A stretch of DNA of 59,272 nt from an uncultured Burkholderiales bacterium (GCA_903949285.1 CAJAYT010000121.1:1-59272), one strand, 5' to 3'. Positions 17,855-26,654 are shown, numbered from the stretch's first letter. Translations and numbers: made by a program. The notes: generated from the letters alone by a model not told the origin.

Positions 17855-18451
17855 TTAAGGCTTGCTAGCAATAGGGAAGGGCCAGGCCGCTTGTGGGTTC
17901 AGTGTCGTTTGCGCATTGTTTTGATGACTCAAATGCGTGGTGACCTGGTGTGCGGGGGCGTGGTGAGCAGGAGCATGGTGCTCTGCGCTGTGATGCGCTT
18001 TAGTGCTTGCTGGCTTGTGAGCGGCCGCTTTCTTCACGACAGCTTTTTTCGGAGCTGCAGGCTTTTTAGCGATTACTTTCTTAGGTGCTGCCTTTTTAGC
18101 GGTTGCTTTTTTAGCAGGCGCCTTTTTGGCAACTACTTTTTTAGCTACAGGCTTTTTAGCAGCGACTTTTTTCTTCGCAACTACTTTTTTTGCCACTGCC
18201 TTTTTGGCGACTACCTTTTTCTTGGCTGCTGGCTTTTTAACCGCAACTTTTTTCTTCGCTACCGCCTTTTTAGCTACAACTTTTTTAGCTGGTTTCTTAG
18301 CGACTGGCTTCTTGGCCACTGGCTTTTTCTTAACCGCTACTTTTTTCGCCGTAACTTTCTTCGCTACTGTCTTTTTAACAGCTGGCTTTTTCTTAGCCGC
18401 TGGTTTTTTTGCTGCGACCTTTTTCTTGGCCGGTTTTTTTGCAGTTGCCAT
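17855..18451 (-). CDS. Histone H1-like Lys/Ala-rich DNA-binding protein
   Basis: 198 residues. Residues 3 to about 150 are tandem variants of KKPAAKK, VAKKV and VAKKKVA, the composition of bacterial histone H1-like proteins (AlgP/HctB/Bph1 type) that bind and compact DNA non-specifically. The last ~45 residues change character to a His/Ala-rich stretch ([13 protein letters not shown]) ending in a Pro/Phe tail, which could bind metal; that is speculation. The ATG at 18451 has an AGGAG ribosome site upstream. The repeats are prone to slippage, so length probably varies between strains. Two inverted repeats lie upstream (18499-18520 and 18526-18559). Confidence 0.88.
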   Translation of the reverse strand: MATAKKPAKKKVAAKKPAAKKKPAVKKTVAKKVTAKKVAVKKKPVAKKPVAKKPAKKVVAKKAVAKKKVAVKKPAAKKKVVAKKAVAKKVVAKKKVAAKKPVAKKVVAKKAPAKKATAKKAAPKKVIAKKPAAPKKAVVKKAAAHKPASTKAHHSAEHHAPAHHAPAHQVTTHLSHQNNAQTTLNPQAAWPFPIASKP

Positions 18452-18498
18452 AACTAACTCCTAGATCAAGTTTACAGATCATCGTTGGCTCAAGCGCT

Positions 18499-18520
18499 CG
18501 TTACTTAGGATTGAGTAACG
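18499..18520. repeat. Inverted repeat upstream of the histone gene
   Basis: CGTTACT (18499-18505), an 8-nt spacer, then AGTAACG (18514-18520), 7 of 7 bp complementary. It sits about 50-70 bp upstream of the histone H1-like start, so it is a possible operator or a hairpin in the leader. Confidence 0.6.
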
Positions 18521-18525
18521 TGCGA

Positions 18526-18559
18526 TTCATGGTGTTGGACCCGGGTCCAGCACCATGAA
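18526..18559. repeat. 34-bp near-perfect palindrome between nrdB and the histone gene
   Basis: Arms of 17 bp (TTCATGGTGTTGGACCC and its complement) meet without a spacer and differ at one position. The lack of a loop favours a DNA-level site or cruciform over a terminator. It lies 75-108 bp upstream of the histone start and about 140 bp after nrdB. Confidence 0.75.
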
Positions 18560-18697
18560 CGGGGTAAGCCCTCGTGCGGGGGGCAACCCATCAAAAACAT
18601 TGCTGTCTTTCATGGCCAGGCCGTCCCCAAACGAAGGCAGATGGTGTACAGCTTGCTCAAAAGCAAGCTCCGCGGTTTTGTACTCGGTCTTGATCAA
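18527..18697 (-). CDS. Possible small ORF directly after nrdB
   Basis: A frame of 56 residues starts with TTG at 18697, immediately after the nrdB stop (TGATTG), and ends at 18527. Its composition looks protein-like (segments IKTEYKTAELAFEQAVHHLP and GLAMKDSNVFDGLPPARG), and there is no other use for these 170 bases. Against it: the start is a weak TTG without an obvious ribosome site, its end coincides with the 34-bp palindrome, and it contains a 7-bp hairpin (18650-18669). I do not recognise a family. Confidence 0.3.
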   Translation of the reverse strand: MIKTEYKTAELAFEQAVHHLPSFGDGLAMKDSNVFDGLPPARGLTPFMVLDPGPTP

Positions 18698-19915
18698 TCA
18701 ATCCCAAGACAGCGCGCCGCCTGATTGATATTCAATCACGCGTGTTTCAAAGAAGTTACGTTCCTTTTTCAGATCGATCATCTCGCTCATCCATGGGAAC
18801 GGATTTTCTTCATTAGGGAATAATGTCTCAAGACCGATCTGAGTTGCACGGCGGTTAGCGATATAGCGCAAGTAGCCTTTGAACATAGATGCGTTCATCC
18901 CAAGCACACCTCTTGGCATGGTGTCTTCTGCGTAACGGTATTCGAGTTCGACAGCTTTCTCAAACAAAGCTTTGATCTCTGCTTTGAATTCGTTGGTCCA
19001 CAGGTGGGGGTTCTCAAGCTTAATTTGGTTGATCAAATCAATACCAAAGTTGCAGTGCATGGACTCATCACGCAGGATGTACTGATACTGCTCGGCAGCA
19101 CCGACCATTTTGTTTTGACGACCCAGTGCCAAAATTTGTGTAAAGCCTACATAAAAGAACAGGCCCTCCATCAAGCAAGCAAAAACAATCAATGACTTCA
19201 GCAAAGTTTGATCAGTCTCAGGCGTACCGGTATTGAAGTTTGGATTCATGATCGCATTGATGTATGGGATCAAAAATTCATCCTTGTCACGAATAGATTG
19301 GACCTCTTGGTATGCGCTGAATATTTCGCTCTCGTCCAGACCCAAAGACTCCACAATGTACTGGTAAGCGTGGGTGTGAATGGCTTCTTCAAACGCTTGA
19401 CGCAGTAAAAATTGACGGCACTCAGGGGCTGTGATGTGACGGTAAGTACCTAGAACAATGTTGTTTGCAGCCAGTGAGTCAGCCGTTACAAAGAAGCCCA
19501 AATTGCGCTTAACGATTCTGCGTTCGTCGTCTGTCAAACCGTTTGGATCCTTCCAAAGCGCGATATCGCGGGTCATATTGACCTCTTGAGGCATCCAGTG
19601 ATTTGCACAAGTCGCTAGATATTTCTCCCAAGCCCATTTGTACTTGAAGGGGACAAGTTGGTTGACGTCTGTTTGGCCGTTGATAATTCTTTTGTCTGCA
19701 GCGTTTACACGTTTGCTGGTCGTGGCTTGATCTTTCGCAGGCGCAGGCGCTGGAGCCGACGCTTGTGGGGCCGTTGGAATCGGTGCCCCGTCGTTTAAAG
19801 TTCTAAGGGGCGCAGGTTGAGCGTTGCTCATGTCGTTCATGCCACTGAAGGGTACCGCATTCCCAACTGATTTAGAAGGGGCTAAAGAGGTAGATTCGTC
19901 TTCCCAAGTCAACAT
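18698..19915 (-). CDS. nrdB: Class Ia ribonucleotide reductase, beta (radical) subunit
   Basis: 405 residues. NrdB holds the diiron-tyrosyl radical cofactor used by NrdA to make deoxyribonucleotides. The metal and radical motif [13 protein letters not shown] gives the Glu-x2-His-x3-Tyr arrangement (E115/H118/Y122 in E. coli numbering), and [13 protein letters not shown] carries the second ExxH pair. About 60 extra N-terminal residues, Ala/Pro-rich, precede the helical core. The C-terminus ends GGALSWD, the kind of flexible tail that docks to NrdA. It follows nrdA on the same strand after a 289-bp gap. Confidence 0.95.
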   Translation of the reverse strand: MLTWEDESTSLAPSKSVGNAVPFSGMNDMSNAQPAPLRTLNDGAPIPTAPQASAPAPAPAKDQATTSKRVNAADKRIINGQTDVNQLVPFKYKWAWEKYLATCANHWMPQEVNMTRDIALWKDPNGLTDDERRIVKRNLGFFVTADSLAANNIVLGTYRHITAPECRQFLLRQAFEEAIHTHAYQYIVESLGLDESEIFSAYQEVQSIRDKDEFLIPYINAIMNPNFNTGTPETDQTLLKSLIVFACLMEGLFFYVGFTQILALGRQNKMVGAAEQYQYILRDESMHCNFGIDLINQIKLENPHLWTNEFKAEIKALFEKAVELEYRYAEDTMPRGVLGMNASMFKGYLRYIANRRATQIGLETLFPNEENPFPWMSEMIDLKKERNFFETRVIEYQSGGALSWD

Positions 19916-20127
19916 ATTATTAATTCCATCAAACAGATTATGAACGCAAGCACTTTAATCGCAAAGATTTATGAGAGCTTGCTGCCGGTGAGTGTTGCCA
20001 AATCGCATCGTGCTCAAAACGTTAAGGCGTTGAGCTCCAAAAGATAAATCAATACTCAAATACCAAAAAACACCAAAGAGGTTCGCCCATCGCTGTTGCT
20101 AAGGACACGCCTCTCAAGAGCTAGAAA

Positions 20128-20180
20128 TGGGCTAAGGGGATAATTTTGCACGCATTAGCACGTTCAAGCCCCTCAACCCA
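20128..20180 (-). other. Stable hairpin in the nrdA-nrdB intergenic mRNA
   Basis: On the minus-strand RNA, UGGGUUGAGGGG (20180-20169) pairs with CCCCUUAGCCCA (20139-20128) over all 12 positions, including two G-U pairs. On the plus-strand RNA these become mismatches, so the structure belongs to the nrd transcript. It starts 25 nt after the nrdA stop and lacks a U tract, so it more likely stabilises the nrdA mRNA 3' end or impedes readthrough into nrdB than acts as a full terminator. The rest of the 289-bp nrdA-nrdB gap shows nothing further. Confidence 0.6.
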
Positions 20181-20204
20181 TTGATGCCCTTTTTTCTCAA
20201 AAGC

Positions 20205-23132
20205 TTATTGACAAGCTTCGCAAGTCGGGTCGTCGACTCCGCAAAACTTGATGTCCGTCGCAGCCGTGGTTTGCTCCATTTGAGCGCGCGCCGCTTGGGC
20301 TGCAGCGTCAAGTGCGCTCATGCCGCCACTACTACCACTGCCAGAAGATACGGAGTTGAGTTTGTTGCCGTGAACGGTTGATTTCTCAGCGTGTGTCGCA
20401 CTCATCGTTCGGAGATAGTAAGTGGTTTTAAGGCCTCTTAACCATGCTAACTTGTAAGTCTCGTCTAACTTCTTACCAGAGGCACCTGCCATGTAAATAT
20501 TCAAAGACTGAGCTTGGTCGATCCACTTTTGACGACGCGCTGCAGCCTCAACCAACCACTTGGTCTCAACTTCAAAAGCAGTTGCATACAAGGACTTGAT
20601 GTTCTCAGGCACTCTATCAATGGGGCGCAGGGAGCCATCAAAATGCTTCAAGTCCATGACCATGACATCGTCCCATAGGCCTAGACGCTTTAAGTCGCGA
20701 ACCAAGTAGGAGTTGATGATAGTGAACTCGCCAGATAAATTAGATTTAACGGATAAGTTTCCAAAACACGGCTCAATGGAGGCGTCAACCCCGATGATGT
20801 TGGAGATGGTCGCTGTCGGTGCAATTGCAACGCAGTTGGAGTTGCGCATGCCGTCTTTCGCTATTTTCTGGCGCAAAGCGTTCCAGTCCATGGTCTGGGA
20901 GCGGTCAATCTCAACGTAACCGCGGCGCTCACGCTCCAAAATATCTAAGGTATCTAGTGGCAATATGCCCTGGTCCCACAAAGAGCCTTTGTAGGAGGAG
21001 TAGGCGCCGCGCTCTTTGGCAAGCTCGGTCGAGGCCCAGTATGCGTGGTAGCAAATTGCCTCCATAGACTTGTCTGCAAAATCCACCGCCGCATCTGACG
21101 CGTAAGGAATTCTCATCTCATAAAGTGCGTCTTGGAAGGCCATTACGCCCAGCCCCACAGGGCGGTGACGAACATTGGAGTCACGCGCTTTTTTCACTGC
21201 GTAGTAATTAATGTCAATCACATTGTCCAGCATGCGCATTGCTATCGTGATTGTTTTTTGTAGCTTCTCGTGATCGATTTCTTTGCCATTTGGACCGTCT
21301 TTGAGATGGTGAACCAAATTAACAGAACCCAAATTACAAACTGCAGTCTCAGTGTCGCTTGTATTTAAGGTGATCTCTGTGCACAGGTTAGAGGAGTGCA
21401 CAACCCCTGCGTGTTGCTGGGGTGACCTGAGGTTACAAGGATCTTTGAACGTGATCCAAGGATGACCTGTCTCAAAGAGCATGGAGAGCATTTTTCTCCA
21501 CAAATCACTGGCTGCAACGGTTTTGCTGGGCTTTAAATCACCAGCGCGCGCTTTGGCTTCATACTTTGTATAAGCCTCTTCAAAGGCGAGACCAAATTTA
21601 TCGTGTAAATCAGGGACGTCAGAGGGAGAGAACAGTGTCCACTCGCCCTTCTCCATTACGCGACGCATGAACAAGTCAGGAATCCAATTTGCGGTGTTCA
21701 TGTCGTGCGTACGGCGACGATCGTCACCGGTGTTCTTGCGAAGTTCCAAGAACTCTTCGATATCCAAGTGCCAAGACTCTAAATACGTGCAAACCGCACC
21801 TTTTCTTTTGCCGCCTTGGTTCACCGCAACAGCAGTGTCATTCACCACTTTCAAAAACGGTACAACACCTTGTGACTCACCGTTTGTGCCCTTGATATGG
21901 GAACCCAGTGCACGCACACGTGTCCAGTCGTTACCCAACCCACCCGCGAATTTAGAGAGGAGCGCATTTTCTTTGATCGACTCATAGATACCGTCTAAGT
22001 CATCAGGTACTGTTGTTAGATAGCAGCTTGAGAGCTGCGAGCGCAGGGACCCGCTGTTAAATAAAGTGGGCGTGCTGGACATGAAGTCAAATGAGGAAAG
22101 TATTTCATAGAACTCAATCGCTCTTGCCTCTCTGTCAATCTCATCCAACGCCAAGCCCATCGCAACCCGCATGAAAAAGGACTGGGGGAGCTCGATACGT
22201 TGCTTGCGAACGTGCAAGAAATAGCGGTCATAAAGGGTCTGCAAGCCCAAGTAGTCAAACTGGAAGTCGCGCTCAGACTTTAATGCTTTAGCCAGGCGGG
22301 GGAGGTCAAAGTGCAAAAGACGCTCGTCGAGCAAGTCATTCTCAACGCCTTTTTGGATAAATTTGGGGAAGTAATCAACGTACTTCGCCGCCCTTTGCTC
22401 AGGAGGAACTTCCATGCCAAACACCTCTTTGGCAATGGTGTGCATCAACAAACGAGCTGTAGCGTAGGTATAGTCGGGATCTTTCTCAATGAGTGTCCTA
22501 GAGGCCAATATGGAGGCTTTGTAGACTTCCTCCATGGGTACGCCGTCGTAGAGGTTTCTAAGCGTCTCGGCCAAAATGGGCTCGGCGCTGACGTCCGCAT
22601 TCAGGCCAGCGCAAGAGGAGACCATCAACGCCTTGAGTTGCTCCATATCCAAAGGAACACGCTTGCCCCCGTCTAAAACGTGCAACGCGGGCTGCGACGG
22701 CTGGGGTGTTTCCTTTTGAACAGAACGCTCCTGGGTCCTGCGCTCTCTGTATAAAACGTAGGCACGGGCAATTTCATGGTGCCCACCGCGCATCAGTCCA
22801 AGTTCCACGTGATCTTGGACATCTTCTATATGAAAGGTGCCCCCGCCTGGGCGTGAGCGCATCAAAGCACGCATGACAGTTTGGGTCAATGCCTCAACGG
22901 TTTCGCGAACACTCGCGGACGCTGCGCCCTGGGTTCCGTGAACCGCTAGGAAGGCTTTCATCATGGCAACAGCAATTTTGCTTGGCTCAAAGGGAACTAC
23001 TGCACCGTTGCGACGGATGATTTGGTACTGCGCCAAACCATTGCTGGGTGTGCTTAAGTTGATGGAGGCCAAGTTCACATCAGAGAGAAGACTGCTTTGT
23101 GTTGAGCCAACCGTGGAAGAAGCTATTTGCAT
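20205..23132 (-). CDS. nrdA: Class Ia ribonucleotide reductase, alpha subunit
   Basis: 975 residues, longer than E. coli NrdA, as usual in Burkholderiales. NrdA binds substrate and effectors and reduces NDPs to dNDPs using the NrdB radical. An N-terminal ATP-cone domain (about residues 38-130, beginning YQIIRRNGAVVPFEPSKIA) indicates dATP/ATP overall activity control. The active-site region contains SSTPTLFNSGSLRSQLSSCY, NLCTEI and the loop motif CVAIAPTATIS. The C-terminus ends PTCEACQ, the mobile CxxC pair re-reduced by thioredoxin or glutaredoxin. The ATG at 23132 has AAGGTGA upstream. Expression is governed by the NrdR-type promoter at 23252-23299. Confidence 0.95.
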   Translation of the reverse strand: MQIASSTVGSTQSSLLSDVNLASINLSTPSNGLAQYQIIRRNGAVVPFEPSKIAVAMMKAFLAVHGTQGAASASVRETVEALTQTVMRALMRSRPGGGTFHIEDVQDHVELGLMRGGHHEIARAYVLYRERRTQERSVQKETPQPSQPALHVLDGGKRVPLDMEQLKALMVSSCAGLNADVSAEPILAETLRNLYDGVPMEEVYKASILASRTLIEKDPDYTYATARLLMHTIAKEVFGMEVPPEQRAAKYVDYFPKFIQKGVENDLLDERLLHFDLPRLAKALKSERDFQFDYLGLQTLYDRYFLHVRKQRIELPQSFFMRVAMGLALDEIDREARAIEFYEILSSFDFMSSTPTLFNSGSLRSQLSSCYLTTVPDDLDGIYESIKENALLSKFAGGLGNDWTRVRALGSHIKGTNGESQGVVPFLKVVNDTAVAVNQGGKRKGAVCTYLESWHLDIEEFLELRKNTGDDRRRTHDMNTANWIPDLFMRRVMEKGEWTLFSPSDVPDLHDKFGLAFEEAYTKYEAKARAGDLKPSKTVAASDLWRKMLSMLFETGHPWITFKDPCNLRSPQQHAGVVHSSNLCTEITLNTSDTETAVCNLGSVNLVHHLKDGPNGKEIDHEKLQKTITIAMRMLDNVIDINYYAVKKARDSNVRHRPVGLGVMAFQDALYEMRIPYASDAAVDFADKSMEAICYHAYWASTELAKERGAYSSYKGSLWDQGILPLDTLDILERERRGYVEIDRSQTMDWNALRQKIAKDGMRNSNCVAIAPTATISNIIGVDASIEPCFGNLSVKSNLSGEFTIINSYLVRDLKRLGLWDDVMVMDLKHFDGSLRPIDRVPENIKSLYATAFEVETKWLVEAAARRQKWIDQAQSLNIYMAGASGKKLDETYKLAWLRGLKTTYYLRTMSATHAEKSTVHGNKLNSVSSGSGSSGGMSALDAAAQAARAQMEQTTAATDIKFCGVDDPTCEACQ

Positions 23133-23251
23133 TTTTTTAAATCACCTTTTTTGTTTTTTATGATCAGTGACTGAACCAGCATTTTCAATTTTTGCAATAT
23201 TTTGCAATTCAAATGCTGATCAAAGTCTGTAGAGTGAAATTTGTACACCCT

Positions 23252-23299
23252 ACACTATATCTGGGGTGCGTAGAGTTTACAAGACACTAGGGGTAGTGT
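23252..23299 (-). promoter_or_regulatory. nrdA promoter with two NrdR boxes
   Basis: On the minus strand, TTGTAA (23282-23277), a 17-bp spacer and TATAGT (23259-23254) form a good sigma-70 promoter. Two matches to the NrdR box (ACACWATATATWGTGT) lie at 23252-23267 (ACACTATATCTGGGGT, overlapping the -10) and 23284-23299 (ACACTAGGGGTAGTGT, perfect outer palindrome, abutting the -35). They are 32 bp apart, about three helical turns, as in known NrdR targets. NrdR is the ATP/dATP-sensing repressor of ribonucleotide reductase genes; nrdR itself is not in the window. The leader to nrdA is about 115 nt. Confidence 0.85.
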
Positions 23300-23631
23300 T
23301 TTGTAAGAAAGTCAAAAAAAATTAAAAATAATTTTTTATAAGCTTTTTATTGACCCGCGCACCAAAAAGAACGTTTAAATCTGAGTGCTGTGGCAAAGGG
23401 CTTGAATGCTTGATTCTTGCTAGAGAACACTCTAAATATGAGGTTTTTCAAAGGATTTTGGTTCAAGAAGCCAGTAAATCTTTCATCTAACCATAGCGCA
23501 CTCCCCAAGCGCGATCTCACATCATAAAAAATGACATTGTTGAAATAAAGGTTAGGTGAATTTACCAATCTGATCAGAGTTGGTAAAACACCAATCCTTA
23601 GAGTGTAGAAATGAGTAATTAGGTATGTAAT
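23300..23631. other. Intergenic region upstream of nrd and downstream of ampD, no gene supported
   Basis: AT-rich sequence. One clear structure is visible: TTTACCAA (23561-23568) and TTGGTAAA (23580-23587), an 8-bp perfect inverted repeat whose loop contains the palindrome TCTGATCAGA. It is 45-70 bp past the ampD stop but has no T tract. A 73-codon minus-strand frame at 23347-23568 begins only with TTG, has no ribosome site, and is not accepted as a gene. Confidence 0.6.
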
Positions 23632-24243
23632 TCAGGGTGATGGGAAAAAAGAGTCGGCCAAACCTAGACTTCTTTGGAATAACTTCCACGCAAAACCGGC
23701 TCCGGGATCTTTTTTGCGACCCGGGGCAATGTGCTCATGACCTGCAAAATTTGTGATGTTGAATTCGCCGACCAAACTAGAGCAAAGGCTTGATAAGGCC
23801 TCATATTGAATAGCTTCAAACGTGCCGTCGTACTCGGCCCCTTCAAGCTCAATACCGATGGAGTAATCGTTACAGTTGGCGCGGCCCTTAAAGCTTGACT
23901 CGCCCGCGTGCCAAGCGCGGTCTAAGCAACTCACGAACTGGATTAACTCGCCGTGTCTTTTGATTAAAAAGTGCGATGAAACTTTAACTCCTTCTAAACC
24001 CTTGAAGTAAGGGTGTGCGTTGTGGTCCAAAGTGTTGTGAAAGAACTCCTCTATGTGGTTGCCCCCAAACTGATTCGGCGGCAAACTAATGGAGTGGACG
24101 ACGACCAAGCTGATCTTGCCTGCGGCTGGTCTTGGTCCGAAGTTAGGAGATGGGCTGTGGTGCGCAAATTTGTACCATCCACCGCTCCATACGGGGCGGG
24201 TTTGAAGTGATGAGTCCGGATGTTTTGAGGCGGGTACTTGCAT
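23632..24243 (-). CDS. ampD: 1,6-anhydro-N-acetylmuramyl-L-alanine amidase AmpD
   Basis: 203 residues. AmpD is the cytoplasmic zinc amidase that cleaves peptides from anhydro-muropeptides during wall recycling. The first zinc His is in SLVVVHSISLPPNQFGG, and the other ligands are in FAGHEHIAPGRKKDPG (His and Asp). RAWHAGESSF and NDYSIGIELEGAEYDG are typical of the Amidase_2 fold. Its ATG overlaps the PP0621 stop by one base (TAATG), and the order ccsA-PP0621-ampD is characteristic of betaproteobacteria. Its product tripeptide is the substrate of Mpl, also encoded here. Confidence 0.94.
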   Translation of the reverse strand: MQVPASKHPDSSLQTRPVWSGGWYKFAHHSPSPNFGPRPAAGKISLVVVHSISLPPNQFGGNHIEEFFHNTLDHNAHPYFKGLEGVKVSSHFLIKRHGELIQFVSCLDRAWHAGESSFKGRANCNDYSIGIELEGAEYDGTFEAIQYEALSSLCSSLVGEFNITNFAGHEHIAPGRKKDPGAGFAWKLFQRSLGLADSFFPSP

Positions 24244-24497
24244 TAGCGTGGCTCTTGACTGAGTAGGTGCGCTTGGCAGCAGTAAGTGCCCCGGGTGCCT
24301 ACGTGTGCATCGTTTTGCGGAAAGTGGACCCCGCAGGCACTACACGTAATCATGTTTTGTACTTGAGCCGTTGCACTTGTGCCTGAGCTTGGGTTTAGGC
24401 CTGAACGGAATGAGGCTTCGGCTTGTTCTTTTAAGCGAGCTCGTCGCAGGTAGCTATATACAAAGTAAACAACAAGAATGAGCACCAAGTATTTCAC
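24243..24497 (-). CDS. Small PP0621-type membrane protein with a C-terminal CxxC finger
   Basis: The start is placed at GTG 24497, which overlaps the ccsA stop as GTGA; longer frames would run deep into ccsA. This gives 84 residues: a membrane segment (about residues 2-18, VKYLVLILVVYFVYSYLRR), a linker, then MITCSACGVHFPQNDAH and a terminal YCCQAHL, suggesting a small zinc-binding knuckle. Function is unknown. It is translationally coupled to both neighbours (GTGA with ccsA, TAATG with ampD). Confidence 0.82.
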   Translation of the reverse strand: MKYLVLILVVYFVYSYLRRARLKEQAEASFRSGLNPSSGTSATAQVQNMITCSACGVHFPQNDAHVGTRGTYCCQAHLLSQEPR

Positions 24498-25303
24498 AGC
24501 GTACGGTCCAAAATAACTTCTAAAACGAAGCGCGAACCCACATAAGACAGGAGAAGTAGACAAGCGCTTGCGTAAAGTATTCTTGACGCCAAGGTGCTGC
24601 GCCAACCCAGGCGCCAACGCCCTACCAAAAGCGCGCCAGTTGTGAGCCATGACAGGAATGCAAAGACTGTTTTATGGTCGAACCGCAAGGCGTGGGCTGG
24701 GCCGTACAAAACGTCTGCGAAGAAGATTCCCGCTACGAGGGTCGCGGTGAGGAGTGCGAACCCAGCTTTTACAAACCGAAAGGTTAAGCGCTCTAGAGTT
24801 AAAAGGGGTAGACCTGTTTGATTGTCTTGAGCGAGGCGCATTTTTCTCTCGGCGCGTTGCATCAACACGGCGTGCACAACTGCGACAGCGAAAAGCCCAT
24901 ATGAGGCCATACCCAGCATCCAGTGAAGTGGCAACCAAGGGGAGGCCTGCAGGTGCAAAGGGTGACCTGAGAATGCGAGACTCAAAACGACACTGCCCGC
25001 ACCAAGCGCTGCAAGGCTTCCGTGTACACGCAGTTGAGGGATCTTCCAGTGTTCAATGGTGTAGATGACCAACACCAACCAAGTCGTTGCAGACAAAGCG
25101 GGCGCAAATCCAAACTGGGGGACACCGTCTACACCGACCATGCTGCTAATGATACTGAAGGCGTGTAAGACAACCCCTGCGATCAGCACCCACAGTCCTA
25201 GTTTTTCATTCAAACGCCCAACCCAAAACGCGCCAACCGCATAGGTCAGGGCAGCCAAAAGGCTGCAGACTAAACAAAAGGTAGATAAATGGTCAAAACT
25301 CAT
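24494..25303 (-). CDS. ccsA: Cytochrome c biogenesis-type membrane protein (CcsA/HemX/YpjD family)
   Basis: 269 residues with about eight hydrophobic helices. The Trp-rich loop region includes APALSATTWLVLVIY and the conserved His-bearing PLHWMLGMASYGLFAVAVVHA, as in the CcsA/ResC family that handles heme for cytochrome c maturation. Many betaproteobacterial homologues (YpjD type) sit next to ffh and have no proven role. It heads the ccsA-PP0621-ampD unit. serC lies just upstream on the same strand with a 68-bp gap. Confidence 0.85.
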   Translation of the reverse strand: MSFDHLSTFCLVCSLLAALTYAVGAFWVGRLNEKLGLWVLIAGVVLHAFSIISSMVGVDGVPQFGFAPALSATTWLVLVIYTIEHWKIPQLRVHGSLAALGAGSVVLSLAFSGHPLHLQASPWLPLHWMLGMASYGLFAVAVVHAVLMQRAERKMRLAQDNQTGLPLLTLERLTFRFVKAGFALLTATLVAGIFFADVLYGPAHALRFDHKTVFAFLSWLTTGALLVGRWRLGWRSTLASRILYASACLLLLSYVGSRFVLEVILDRTL

Positions 25304-25371
25304 AAGCCCCCAAGTTTACAAGCAATGTGCTGGGTGGTGAACCGAAAAGATTTGTTCGCGGGCTGAGAGCT

Positions 25372-26526
25372 CTAGAATTGCGAACGAAATTCCGCCTTAA
25401 ATTCACCCATAAACTCTGCAAGCCTTTGAGTTGCCCCTATTGTGACCCCGTTGTAAAGGGAGGCTCGAACCCCGCCCACAGATCTGTGCCCGCCTAGGCC
25501 TGAGAAACCGCGGGACTCTGCGCGCTTCAGGAATTCCATCTCTAGCGCTTGGCTAGGGAGCTTAAACGTCACGTTCATAGGAGAGCGATCGTACGGATTT
25601 ACCGAGCTCAGGTACATACCGTGACTCTCGTCGATTGCGTCGTATAGGATTTTGGCTTTTTGTTGGTTGATCACCTCCATTTGAGCCAGTCCCCCAACCT
25701 CGTGCATCAACCATCGTGTAATTAGATTGACCACATAGATCGCAAAAACGGGAGGGGTGTTAAAGTTGGAGTGCGCTTGGACATGGGTGCGGTAGTCTAA
25801 AAAAGGCGGTAGTCCAGGTTTGATACGCTCAAGCATGGAGTCTTTGATAACCACAATGGTTACACCTGCTGGGCCCAGATTCTTTTGTGCGTGCGCGTAG
25901 ATCAGGTCATAACGATCAGCAGCCACCGGTGCGGATAAAAAATCAGAGGACATGTCGCAAATGCGCGCAACTGAGTCCAGCCCCATAACCTCTTTAAACT
26001 GCAGGCCTTCAACGGTTTCATTGGAGACGTAGTGGAAGTAGGGCGCATCCTTGCTGAGGTTGAGTTCTTGGTTACGCGGTAACTGTGTATAGTGAGAGTC
26101 CCGACCACTCCAGGCCACTTTGATGTTGGACGCTAGAGTGCTCCGCCCAGGCTTGTCGTCCATTTCGTTGAACGTTGCCCCCTCAATGGATTTACCACTC
26201 CAGTATCCTGTTTCCAGGTACTCTGCTGGGTGGACTGTGCCTGTGTTAAAGGCCATAGCAACCGTAGAAAATTGCTGGGTTGCACCACCTTGCAAAAAGA
26301 GTACGTGGTACTCATTGGACAGACCCAGCAATGAGCGAACACGTTCCTCGGTGTCGAGCACCAGGTCTGTGAACCATTTGGAGCGGTGACTGATTCCTAG
26401 AATAGACAATCCAACCCCTGGGACTGAATCAATTGACGCTTGAACCTGTTGTAAGACAGAGTCGGCCAAAGCGCCTGGTCCCCCAGAGAAATTAAGTAAA
26501 TTGCGGTCGTTGGGTGTGCGTGGCAT
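25372..26526 (-). CDS. serC: Phosphoserine aminotransferase
   Basis: 384 residues. SerC converts 3-phosphohydroxypyruvate to phosphoserine in serine synthesis and also acts in pyridoxine synthesis. The N-terminal NFSGGPGALADSVLQQ and LSILGISHRSKWF (the family's SxxExSHRS region, here with Gly-Ile before SHRS) are visible. The PLP Lys is in AHAQKNLGPAGVT, and the C-terminal substrate motif is GLGGHRSVGGVRASLYN. It lies between ccsA and the divergent ffh, which are often direct neighbours in related genomes. Confidence 0.94.
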   Translation of the reverse strand: MPRTPNDRNLLNFSGGPGALADSVLQQVQASIDSVPGVGLSILGISHRSKWFTDLVLDTEERVRSLLGLSNEYHVLFLQGGATQQFSTVAMAFNTGTVHPAEYLETGYWSGKSIEGATFNEMDDKPGRSTLASNIKVAWSGRDSHYTQLPRNQELNLSKDAPYFHYVSNETVEGLQFKEVMGLDSVARICDMSSDFLSAPVAADRYDLIYAHAQKNLGPAGVTIVVIKDSMLERIKPGLPPFLDYRTHVQAHSNFNTPPVFAIYVVNLITRWLMHEVGGLAQMEVINQQKAKILYDAIDESHGMYLSSVNPYDRSPMNVTFKLPSQALEMEFLKRAESRGFSGLGGHRSVGGVRASLYNGVTIGATQRLAEFMGEFKAEFRSQF

Positions 26527-26654
26527 CAGTCGTCAGTACATTTCATCGAGTAGATGTTACCCGATTCGGCCTTTGAAGTTAAAGCGTCCCTTGCTGACTA
26601 CAAAGTCTCGCTAACGGACCTCGTCATTCAAAGTAATTGAGCTGAACGCTGGGA

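Noticed and set aside
17891..18464. Long plus-strand frames rich in Phe/Leu opposite the histone gene
   Set aside because: They are antisense shadows of the Lys/Ala codon repeats; no ribosome site or sensible composition.
23347..23568. 73-codon minus-strand frame between nrdA and ampD
   Set aside because: It starts only with TTG, has no ribosome site and no recognisable motif.
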